Source: CAZDBA01 sp964503615
GTDB taxonomy: Bacteria; Planctomycetota; Planctomycetia; Pirellulales; Pirellulaceae
Direction: 5' to 3'
Assembly: GCA_964503615.1 (NCBI GenBank)
Contig: CAZDBA010000021.1
Coordinates: 1-40,700 of the forward strand
Length of the DNA stretch: 40,700 nt
A program made the position numbers and the translations under genes. Within the stretch, counting starts at the first letter, position 1. Each line of letters opens with the position of its first letter. This document shows, piece after piece, positions 8,623 to 16,330 of the stretch. The notes below the pieces were generated by a model that was given only the letters and a program-made list of their open reading frames with translations, did not search any database and was not told the DNA's origin.

Positions 8623-9723
8623 TTAGGTAATCGCTCCTTGGCAACCCGACCCTGTGCCCGCCGTACAGCCAAAGCAATGTTGGTTGGTAACAATCTGACG
8701 GTTGGCTAACTTTCCAAAGTCAAAATCGTGGATGCTTTTAGGAGTTCCTTTGCAGGTTGCGAGTTCCAGCATCTGGTTGAAATCGCAATCAAACAAGTAG
8801 CCATCCCAGCTGACCGAAACTGTATTTCGGCACATCAATCCCTCTACCGCAGCTGGATTAAAGGCGTCGACAAGCGTCGTCATATACGATTCAAACTCAC
8901 CGATGCGAACCAGATACTCAAGGTAACGGCTGACTGGGATATTAGTGATCGTGTACAATTGGGTGAATTGAATACCAAATCGCTCGTCCAACTCTTTGCG
9001 ATAAGCGTCTTCAAGCATCTTTTGCTCTGGTGGTAGAGACTGACCAACCGGATTGAATACGAGAGTCAGTGTCAAACCTGAGTCAGGTTTACCGTAGCCC
9101 AAATCGTTCAGCCGTCTGAGGGCCTCGACCGATTTTTGGTAAGCCCCTTCGCCGCGTTGACTGTCCGTGTTTTCTTCTATGTAGCAAGGCAGCGAAGCCA
9201 CAATCTCGACTTGGTTCTCAGCCAAGAATTCAGCCAAGTACTCATACCCCTTCGCCAACAAAATGGTCAGGTTGCATCGGTCGATGACTTTCCGGCCCAT
9301 TTCTCTGGCCGCGGAAACCATCTCACGGAAATGTGGGTTCATTTCAGGAGCACCACCGGTCAAATCAAGCGTTTTGATTTCCGGATTCTCACGAAGTACC
9401 GTGAGGCAGGCGTCAATCTCCTTCTTTTCCATGATCTCGCGTCGATCAGGGCCCGCATCTACGTGGCAATGCGTGCATGTCATATTGCACATCTTGCCAA
9501 GATTGACTTGCAGGATCTCAACGGTGTCGCTTTGTAGCGAACTGGTACCCGCATCGGACAGTTTGTCAGAGAATCGCGGGAACAAAGTCTCGCTCTTGGT
9601 CAACGTCGCAGCCCCTGGCGATTGATTGAGGATCGTCAGTTGGTTGTCAGCTTTCGCCAGCGGGTTCTGCTGATGCTTAAGCGAGGTTTTTGGGTTAGGT
9701 TTTTTATCGTTTATAGCTGACAT
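8623..9723 (-). CDS. arsS: Arsenosugar biosynthesis radical SAM enzyme ArsS
   Basis: A 366-residue protein with the radical SAM cluster motif CNMTCTHC (Cys79, Cys83, Cys86), a glycine-rich SAM-binding stretch (LDLTGGAPEMNP), and the Cys-rich C-terminal domain of this family (DUF3641-like). That domain includes the WDGYLFDCDFNQ motif and the terminal CFGCTAG..GC (Cys350, Cys353, Cys361), probably an auxiliary Fe-S site. In characterised systems ArsS joins dimethylarsinous acid to the 5'-deoxyadenosyl group of SAM, giving the precursor of oxo-arsenosugars. It is the last gene of the leftward operon, 50 bp after arsM, the enzyme that makes its substrate. It should need a low-potential electron donor, and the polyferredoxin fusion at the head of the operon is a candidate. 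Confidence 0.93.
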   Translation of the reverse strand: MSAINDKKPNPKTSLKHQQNPLAKADNQLTILNQSPGAATLTKSETLFPRFSDKLSDAGTSSLQSDTVEILQVNLGKMCNMTCTHCHVDAGPDRREIMEKKEIDACLTVLRENPEIKTLDLTGGAPEMNPHFREMVSAAREMGRKVIDRCNLTILLAKGYEYLAEFLAENQVEIVASLPCYIEENTDSQRGEGAYQKSVEALRRLNDLGYGKPDSGLTLTLVFNPVGQSLPPEQKMLEDAYRKELDERFGIQFTQLYTITNIPVSRYLEYLVRIGEFESYMTTLVDAFNPAAVEGLMCRNTVSVSWDGYLFDCDFNQMLELATCKGTPKSIHDFDFGKLANRQIVTNQHCFGCTAGTGSGCQGAIT

Positions 9724-9773
9724 TCAATTCTGCTGATCTTAAAAAGGTGTTAGCGCAAAAGGCAATTTGGTCA

Positions 9774-10946
9774 CTAGCAACAATCATCACCACAAGCTGT
9801 TTCGGTTGCATCGTAGTCCAAGCCCTTGGTTTCCCTTGGGTGCCTCAAACGCATTTCGCCACAGCCAAATTCCTCAGCTGACTCGAGTGGAATTTCTTCG
9901 ATCGGATCGACGGCATAAAAATGCTCAGCAAAAGGAGCGCGTTGCAGGGCTTTATAAGTACGATCGCAAATCGCCATCGATTTGCCACGATGAAAAACGT
10001 GTCCATCATCGTCTTTGACTTGGCTAAACGGCCCTTTGTAAATCACGCCTTGATTTCGTTCGAGACAAACATCTGGATCGGGTTTGTAAGCCACTACCGT
10101 AACAGAACGAAACTCAATTCCTTCCACGGTTTGCCAAGGCTCGGATTCGCGTTTGGCCAAAAACATCCCCTCAAAGCCGGCTGCTTCAAACTCTTCGAGG
10201 AATTGATCCTCGCGCCATGCACCTGAGATACATCCTGACCATAATTCCGCGTTGTTCTGCAAATGCTCGGGGACAGTTTCATCAGAAACGATGTCTGAAA
10301 TCGCTGCTCGGCCGCCGACCTTAAGGACTCGGAAAATCTCGGCGAACAGTTGTCGTCGATCATCAGGGCGAACTAGATTCAAAACGCAATTTGAAACGAC
10401 ACAATCGACCGAGTCGTCTTCGATCATCGGTTGTTCCGCTGCCAATCGTTGTTCCAGCCGTCGGCGATCGAGAATATTGTCGATCCCACTGGACTGGAGC
10501 TTTTCCTGCTCCGATTGCAACAGTTCCAAATCGAGCCCCAAGTTTTGGATCACACCACAGCGAAAATCCACAACGTCGTAACCAATTTTTTCGGCGACCT
10601 CGGATTGGTATCCTCTGGCCAAGCCCAGCATTTCCTGGTTGCAATCGACCCCGATTACTTTTCCCTTATCACCCACCAACTGAGCGGCGATGTAGCATAG
10701 CTTTCCACCGCCAGATCCAAGGTCCAAAACGGTGTCGCCTGAATTCACGAATGGAGAGGGGTCTCCGCAACCATAGTCGCGCTCGATGATTTCTTTTGGA
10801 ATCACTTCCAGCAGTTCTGGGCGGTACTGAATTGGGCAGCACAAAGCTTGTTCACGTTCGCCAGCGGCGATTGAGTAGCGATCGGCTACGGCTGTCTCAT
10901 GGTTAATTGGTTCGGTAACAGAGTTTTTATCGTCTACAGTCGTCAT
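9774..10946 (-). CDS. arsM: Arsenite S-adenosylmethyltransferase ArsM
   Basis: The ATG at 10946 (MTTVDD) is taken as start; a TTG three codons upstream is less likely. The 390-residue product has a class I SAM-methyltransferase motif I, LDLGSGGGK (residues 74-82), and the ArsM pattern of spaced cysteines: Cys60 (DYGCGDP), Cys187 (SNCVLNL) and Cys239 (SGCISGA). These match the three arsenic-binding cysteines of characterised ArsM enzymes. An insertion of about 45 residues (roughly 135-180) before the NC motif and the extended C-terminus ending CGDDCC fit the longer ArsM type found beside arsS. It methylates As(III) to mono- and dimethyl forms with SAM. It lies between the rhodanese gene and arsS. 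A palindromic leader (10981-11023) precedes it. Confidence 0.92.
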   Translation of the reverse strand: MTTVDDKNSVTEPINHETAVADRYSIAAGEREQALCCPIQYRPELLEVIPKEIIERDYGCGDPSPFVNSGDTVLDLGSGGGKLCYIAAQLVGDKGKVIGVDCNQEMLGLARGYQSEVAEKIGYDVVDFRCGVIQNLGLDLELLQSEQEKLQSSGIDNILDRRRLEQRLAAEQPMIEDDSVDCVVSNCVLNLVRPDDRRQLFAEIFRVLKVGGRAAISDIVSDETVPEHLQNNAELWSGCISGAWREDQFLEEFEAAGFEGMFLAKRESEPWQTVEGIEFRSVTVVAYKPDPDVCLERNQGVIYKGPFSQVKDDDGHVFHRGKSMAICDRTYKALQRAPFAEHFYAVDPIEEIPLESAEEFGCGEMRLRHPRETKGLDYDATETACGDDCC

Positions 10947-10980
10947 AGTTCGCAAATATTGGTTGTCAAAATTAGATCTG

Positions 10981-11023
10981 CCCGTATGGGTTTGGACGCG
11001 AACGATTCGCGTGCCTTACGGGA
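10981..11023. promoter_or_regulatory. Nested inverted repeats in the arsM leader
   Basis: CCCGTA (10981-10986) pairs with a downstream TACGGG, and between them ACGCGAA-CGA-TTCGCGT forms a perfect 7-bp-arm palindrome. It sits in the 155-bp gap between the rhodanese stop and the arsM start. No T-run follows on either strand, so an operator or mRNA-stability element is as likely as a terminator. Confidence 0.4.
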
Positions 11024-11101
11024 TTTTATACGATTTCGAACAATTCTACCAAGGTGCATACTTCGAGCGGTAAAACGTTGCCAGCTACCTTGGATCCGCA
11101 G

Positions 11102-12106
11102 CTATTTCGGGGCGTCTTTGACTTGCATTGGGTTTTCAGATTCAGCCCACTCGGCCAGCGAGCTATCGTACAGGCGAACGTTTTCGTATTGTAAAAGTTG
11201 GGTCAAAACGAACCACGGCGGAGCAGCGTGAAGCCCCTCATTGCAGTAAGTTATTACGCTGTTGTCGGGAAGGATTCCTGCATTCTGGTAAAGTTCTCTC
11301 AGCTCCTGGCTGCTCTTGAAAGTGTCGTTTTCGTTAAAGTTGTCTTCCCAAAAGACGTTGATCGCAGAGGGAATGTGTCCTTTTCTTGAATGTTGTTTCT
11401 TGGTGTGGAAAATCGTGCCTGCGATCTCTCCAGTAAATTGATTCGGGGGTCTGCCATCAACCAGACACGTGATGTCGTCTTTCAGGTGCTCTTTAACGAA
11501 ATCCATTTCGGCAAGGATTTCGTCTCTCGTGGACGTTACCTCATAGTTGGACGATTTCACTTTTGGTGTTTTCTTGGAAAAATCAAACTCAGCGTCCCAA
11601 GCTCTGGCTCCTCCATCAAGTATCTGAACTTGCTCATGGCCGTATCGTTTTAGTGTCCAGAAAAGGCGCGTAGATAGGCGGCTGCAAAATCTATCGTAGA
11701 TAATGATGCGGTCGCTGTTTTTGATACCGAGCCGCGACATGACTTTCGCAAAAAGCTCTGGACTTGGATTTAGGTACTTGGCTTGGTCTTCTGGATCGGT
11801 CATATCGTCGACCCAGTGAAGGAACTTTGCCGTCGGGATGTGTCCCGCTTCATAGTCTTCCAGAACGCCAGGTTCCAGGATTTCGATTCCCTCTTTATCG
11901 GACTCAATTAGCTCCGAAAGTTCGCTCGCGGTTATGAGCGGTGCCAAAGCCTCAGTAGTATCCCCTTCTTTTTGTTCGCTTTGTTGTTGGGAATTGCAAC
12001 CGGAGGCCAACAGTGTGCCAATCAAAAAAGCGGCAACAGGTACCAGCGTTTTCTGTGCGAGGAAAATGCGAACTTGGTTGTTGAAATGCACTTCTGTACT
12101 CACCAT
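11102..12106 (-). CDS. Tandem-domain rhodanese sulfurtransferase, lipoprotein
   Basis: A 334-residue protein with a hydrophobic N-terminal segment and lipobox LLASGC (Cys37), so it is probably membrane-anchored outside the cytoplasm. Two rhodanese domains follow. The first, about residues 55-180, contains IIYDRFCSRLSTRLFW and ILDGGARAW. The second carries the likely catalytic cysteine in ITYCNEGLHAA (Cys288) and a YDSSLAEWA end motif. Thiosulfate or mercaptopyruvate sulfurtransferases have this architecture. Arsenate reductases of the Acr2/Cdc25 type share the fold but need CX5R, which is absent here, so sulfur transfer or thiol relay is more likely. It is third in the arsenosugar operon. A direct role in thio-arsenic chemistry is inference. 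Confidence 0.85.
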   Translation of the reverse strand: MVSTEVHFNNQVRIFLAQKTLVPVAAFLIGTLLASGCNSQQQSEQKEGDTTEALAPLITASELSELIESDKEGIEILEPGVLEDYEAGHIPTAKFLHWVDDMTDPEDQAKYLNPSPELFAKVMSRLGIKNSDRIIIYDRFCSRLSTRLFWTLKRYGHEQVQILDGGARAWDAEFDFSKKTPKVKSSNYEVTSTRDEILAEMDFVKEHLKDDITCLVDGRPPNQFTGEIAGTIFHTKKQHSRKGHIPSAINVFWEDNFNENDTFKSSQELRELYQNAGILPDNSVITYCNEGLHAAPPWFVLTQLLQYENVRLYDSSLAEWAESENPMQVKDAPK

Positions 12107-12234
12107 AAACTCAATGGATGGTTGAAAACGCTCTACAACGCGACGAAAAGCAGGAGTTGTTATGAGGCAGTTTCAGTGTACCACACTACTTCTGGGTCGT
12201 CTCCGTTTATTTTCTTCACAAACGGTCGTTTCCT

Positions 12235-13131
12235 CTACTCGTCAGGGATTGAACCCGACCCAAAATGTTTGCCGGCAGCGGCTGATTCGCCTGGTTCGGC
12301 TTGCGAATTTAGCTTCCATTCGTAATCAAAGTAGCCAACCTGAACGTCACCGTTGATCGCCTTCTCTGTCATTTCCTTAATGACAGGATCATCTGTCATT
12401 TCGTTGATCCATTGAAGATAACCTCCGTTGGGATACCGCTGATCAAAGTCCTTGGGGTACCATTTGAGAATGCGGTTTACTTTCAACTCTTCCGATTCCT
12501 TGTCATACATCACGTACTTGGGATTGTTGGCAAACTGGCGAGATTGATCCTCCAGCTGGTTTTGAATTCGATTACCGACATAAGCCTCGCTACGGAGCCC
12601 TGGGCAGCTGCGAGCAGCGCAAACCACTGCGACGTGAACTCGAGGGTCACCAAAAACCTTAAGGTTCATGTCCTTTTCCAGGTAGTCGAGGGTGTACGTT
12701 TCACCCGCAAAGATGTGTTCCTTGATTTTAAAAAACGGTTTTTCGTCAACCGTTACACTGTTCACGGTATCGGTGACTTTATGGCTGATCACTCCGTTGA
12801 TAACAAACGCGTTGTAAGCGTTACAAAGCAAAGCGAGTTTTTCGTCGTCGGTCTTTAATGCGTCAGGATTGCATTGCCCCAGCTCCCGCAAGTATTCCCT
12901 GAACAGGTAATCTTTCTTCATGCCGTCGTAGTCCACCAACCCGTTGCTGACATAGGTCTTTAGCAAGTAATCCCAGACCGCGTGATCGACGCCACTGGCA
13001 TCAACTTGCGGGGTTGGTTTGGTGGGCGCATGCAATTTGTCAAACGCTTTCCAGCCGACAAAAAACGGAACGATAAAAGAAACAACGGCTACCCAAAAAA
13101 AGCCGCCAAAGTATTCACGTTGATTGGACAC
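12235..13131 (-). CDS. DUF547 protein with N-terminal membrane anchor
   Basis: A 298-residue protein with one hydrophobic segment near residues 8-25 (FFWVAVVSFIVPFFVGW). A DUF547 domain follows, recognised by LLCNAYNAFVINGVI, VHVAVVCAARSCPGLRSEAY and ILKWYPKDF. The paired Cys in CAARSCPGL is typical of the family, which resembles cysteine-protease or transglutaminase-like folds but has no well-established activity. Its GTG/ATG-proximal start is only 3 bp after the stop of the redox fusion, so translational coupling is likely. A second DUF547 protein lies at 20675-21598. DUF547 genes recur near redox and radical SAM genes in planctomycetes, but no function should be claimed. Confidence 0.85.
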   Translation of the reverse strand: MSNQREYFGGFFWVAVVSFIVPFFVGWKAFDKLHAPTKPTPQVDASGVDHAVWDYLLKTYVSNGLVDYDGMKKDYLFREYLRELGQCNPDALKTDDEKLALLCNAYNAFVINGVISHKVTDTVNSVTVDEKPFFKIKEHIFAGETYTLDYLEKDMNLKVFGDPRVHVAVVCAARSCPGLRSEAYVGNRIQNQLEDQSRQFANNPKYVMYDKESEELKVNRILKWYPKDFDQRYPNGGYLQWINEMTDDPVIKEMTEKAINGDVQVGYFDYEWKLNSQAEPGESAAAGKHFGSGSIPDE

Positions 13132-13134
13132 GCG

Positions 13135-15663
13135 TTAACTCCCTGAAGATGTTTTGGAAACGTTCCCGTTTAGTTGCACCAAATTGGTGCCAGGCGCGTC
13201 ACCCAAATGTAAAATCTGCATCGGGCATCGCACGATACATTCTTGACAGCCCACACACGTCGTGTCGACCAACGTGACCGGTTCACCTCGCAGTGCACGG
13301 CCTTTGATATCGATTCCCATTTGGCAAAATTGATTGCAAACGTTGCAGTCAATGCATTTGCCTTTTTCGGGAGTTATTTTGAACTTTGACCACCGTCCCC
13401 AGAAATTCATCCAGAAGGCAAGCGGACACCACATGCGACACCAGATTCTTTGCCCTAAAAACGGGTAAAGCCCAATCGCCATCGCTCCTGCTAAAAATGT
13501 GCCGACCCACATGTCGTACCATCCAAACAGGTTTACAGTAAATTTAATTTCTCCGAGCAACAGCAACTTGAACGCCACCACCGGGGCCCATTCCAAAAGA
13601 TCGGCGATCGTAGCGATCGTGGCCAGCAGAATAAAGATGTAACCATACTTTTCCAGTCTGCGCGGCGCGTCGCCTTTGGGGCCTCGATGCCGAAAACCGT
13701 TTCCGACGGTTTCGGCCAGCGCTCCACATGAACAAATATAGGAGCAGTAGATTTTTCCGTAGCGAATTGTGAACAGCGGAATGATGATAAAGGTCAGCAC
13801 CACCGCCCAGACAACACCAACGATTCCGACCATATGCCACCATGCAGGATCGCCAATTTTAGCAACCGGACTAACTTTAAACGCGGTTATGTTAAGCGGC
13901 CAAGCGTTGATCGCTTTTAGTAATACCGGTGAGATCGCATTGCGACCGAACAGCACAACCAAAAACGTGGGAATCCCCCACCACAAAGTCCACTGGCAAG
14001 TAATGATCGTCAGGTTTCGACGCCAGATGATTTTGCTGTTCGATTTGACTGCCCAGTAGATCCCGAAAACGCCAATCAAACCGAAGTAGCACAAGTAATA
14101 GATGCCGGACAGATTGGAAAAGAATTTGGCTCCCTTCCCTATAGAACCGGTTGATGCGATCGAGGTTTCGCCGGTGGAATTGTTTGTAAAACCAGGTGAG
14201 AGCGATTCGTAGGCATTCTTAACCCCGACCTCTTGTTCGCCCACGTTTAGATTCAGATTCAGATAGTACGGGCCGTCCCCGGCCTTTTCCCCCACTCCAA
14301 TAATTGCATCGGGGGAAAGCATCCCCGCGATAAACAGAGCTAAGGAAGCTGACAAAATCAACTTGGTACCAGGGACTCGAAACGGCGGGTTTTTTGCCGG
14401 CCCCGTCATTAAGGATTGAACGATCCTGGCGCCCAGTGTGAGGCAGAAAACCAGCGGAGCCAGTTTGGTCAACAAGAACGCGATTGGAGCAGAGTTGGGA
14501 TTCAGAAGCGAAAGCCAACTTGGCCACCCCATTTTTCCGCCCGCATTTTCGGGGGATAGTACGAAATTCTTCGCACCAAAATACAAGAATATACCGACCG
14601 AAATTCCTACAATTGACCAGACAACCCGTTTGAAATTCCAGATTCCATCCAGTTCCATTCCGGTGTCCATCAGGAACTCGATCGGTGGCAATGTTCCGAT
14701 CAAGATGATGACTTTGTCGTTCTTGATGGTTTGGACCTCGCCATCGACATCCAAGTCAACTTCGTCTGGACGACTGTGTACGATATTGCTTTTCAGAATC
14801 GCTTTGATTTCGCCTTTGCCAATTGCTTGGTCAAGTAATCGGCGATTCTCTTCTTTGGCGCGGAAAAAGTCGTCACCACGATACGCCAGCGTTACGCGAT
14901 TATGATCCTTGAGCATCAGCGCGGCTTCGATTGCCGAGTTTCCACCACCGATGACCAGTACATCTTCGTTGTCGTAGTCTTCGCGAGTGTGCAGACGGTA
15001 GGTCACCTTTGAACAGTCATTGCAACCGTCGATTTTCAGCTTTCGCGGTTGGCCTTGCCTGCCAATTGCGATTACGACTTGCCGTGAAGGGAACGTATTT
15101 CCGTCTTTGGTGTGAACTTCGAATTGTCGATCCTGAATCTTGCGGATCTTGCTGACTTCGATTCCTTCTTTGAATTTGAGTTTGTTGTTGGCAACCGACT
15201 GGTTCACGATTTTCAAAAACTCATCACGGTCGAGATCGCGATCGACATCCAAATCGCTGATGTTCTTGATCGACGCCGGCTCGGCATAGACTTTTTTACC
15301 TTTTGGGAACGTGCGTACGGTACTGGCGAGTTCGGCCCGCTCAAGCAGCACATACTTGAGCCCACGCTTTTCACATTCGATCGCCGCTGAAATACCAGCC
15401 GGACCGCCACCGACGATCACGACATCCAAGCCTTCGAGTGAGTCGCTGTTTTTGAACAAGCCGGATTTTTCCATCCGCTCAACAACTTCTCGGCCTTGAT
15501 TGGCGGCGATTTTCACCAGTGGCAAGCCGGTCACATCACCTACCACAAACAGTCCCTTGACCGAAGATTCGTAACGCCCATCGACAATGGGCAGAATCTC
15601 CTGAGGCGGAACGGTCGCGAAATAAGGACGTTTGTTCTTTGGTTTATTCACGAGGGCTTTCAC
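13135..15663 (-). CDS. Thioredoxin-reductase-like/NapH-type polyferredoxin membrane fusion
   Basis: An 842-residue fusion starting at GTG 15663, with GAGG overlapping the start and an in-frame stop 15 bp upstream. Residues 1-65 contain GLFVVGDVTGLPLVK, the FAD-site end motif of pyridine-nucleotide oxidoreductases, placed unusually at the N-terminus. Next are a FAD dinucleotide motif GGGPAG (85-90) and an NAD(P) motif VIGGGNSAIEA (about 237-247), with a CNDC pair (214-217). After residue 345 there are about seven membrane segments with NapH/NosR-like cysteines (CSYICSCGALAE, CRMWCPLA). Two 4Fe-4S motifs end the protein: CIDCNVCNQFC and CVGCQECIVRCP. It should move electrons from NAD(P)H through flavin and Fe-S centres at the membrane. 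It is the first gene of the ars operon. Supplying ArsS or keeping arsenic trivalent is a reasonable but unproven role. Confidence 0.88.
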   Translation of the reverse strand: MKALVNKPKNKRPYFATVPPQEILPIVDGRYESSVKGLFVVGDVTGLPLVKIAANQGREVVERMEKSGLFKNSDSLEGLDVVIVGGGPAGISAAIECEKRGLKYVLLERAELASTVRTFPKGKKVYAEPASIKNISDLDVDRDLDRDEFLKIVNQSVANNKLKFKEGIEVSKIRKIQDRQFEVHTKDGNTFPSRQVVIAIGRQGQPRKLKIDGCNDCSKVTYRLHTREDYDNEDVLVIGGGNSAIEAALMLKDHNRVTLAYRGDDFFRAKEENRRLLDQAIGKGEIKAILKSNIVHSRPDEVDLDVDGEVQTIKNDKVIILIGTLPPIEFLMDTGMELDGIWNFKRVVWSIVGISVGIFLYFGAKNFVLSPENAGGKMGWPSWLSLLNPNSAPIAFLLTKLAPLVFCLTLGARIVQSLMTGPAKNPPFRVPGTKLILSASLALFIAGMLSPDAIIGVGEKAGDGPYYLNLNLNVGEQEVGVKNAYESLSPGFTNNSTGETSIASTGSIGKGAKFFSNLSGIYYLCYFGLIGVFGIYWAVKSNSKIIWRRNLTIITCQWTLWWGIPTFLVVLFGRNAISPVLLKAINAWPLNITAFKVSPVAKIGDPAWWHMVGIVGVVWAVVLTFIIIPLFTIRYGKIYCSYICSCGALAETVGNGFRHRGPKGDAPRRLEKYGYIFILLATIATIADLLEWAPVVAFKLLLLGEIKFTVNLFGWYDMWVGTFLAGAMAIGLYPFLGQRIWCRMWCPLAFWMNFWGRWSKFKITPEKGKCIDCNVCNQFCQMGIDIKGRALRGEPVTLVDTTCVGCQECIVRCPMQILHLGDAPGTNLVQLNGNVSKTSSGS

Positions 15664-16330
15664 CTCAAATTTGAATTAGTAGTGATGATGAAGTATCTCT
15701 TGCTAGATGAATTAACTCGAGAGGGCATTTCAAAACCTGTGTACGAGCCGTTAAGAAGTTTGGGTTTTGAAACGCACTCCGACTATAACATCTTTCAACT
15801 TGTTCTAGTAGCAGATCGGTGAGTATTTTTAGACTGGCGTGAGAGAGATCACTTGTTTTGTTCTAAGCTCGTTTCAATGAGGTTTGAGTTACGTTTGCAA
15901 TCCCGTCAGGTAGACGACTGCGTTTTCATTGCTCTTTTTTTAAAACCTTTTATCTGTTGCGCCGACGGCAACTAGTCTTTCAAATCCGAGAGAACCTAGA
16001 TCAAGTGACAGCTCAGTTGCCCTCTGAATTATCAGCTTGGGGAATCCTGTATCTATTTAGTTAAATCATGGTAATTCCAATTTCTGAACCACTGCGAATG
16101 TAAGCTTGGGCTTTCTTTTGCGTCGGTAAGCTGGATTTCTGCTTTCGTAAACTCGTAAACAATTCGTTAATTCGTTGAATCGGGAAAAATGGAAAACGGA
16201 CGAGAGTTCGTATTGTCGAAACGCCCTTGAAAAAATAGATTCGAACGATTGAAAACCGTTGTGAACGTGAGTCTTTAATCCGCCTTAACACACTTTAGCC
16301 CGCAAACTCAGAAAACCTCAAGAAGGACTT
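15664..16330. promoter_or_regulatory. Divergent regulatory region between the ars operon and pstSCAB
   Basis: A 667-bp AT-rich region separates the leftward arsenosugar operon from rightward pstS and must hold both promoters. The clearest structure is the set of 8-bp-period direct repeats at 16145-16176. No recognisable ArsR-type palindrome or enterobacterial Pho box was found. A 45-codon plus-strand frame at 15685-15822 is possible but unsupported. Confidence 0.55.
16145..16176. repeat. Direct 8-bp repeats upstream of pstS
   Basis: TCGTAAAC occurs twice in tandem (16145-16152, 16153-16160). ATTCGTT then occurs twice, also 8 bp apart (16162-16168, 16170-16176). The block lies about 155-185 bp upstream of the pstS start. 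Tandem short repeats are typical of response-regulator sites such as PhoB boxes, but the spacing and sequence differ from the known 11-bp-period boxes. Confidence 0.5.

Noticed and set aside
16061..16291. 76-codon minus-strand frame in the ars/pst region
   Set aside because: It covers the direct repeats expected to be regulatory and has no domain or RBS.
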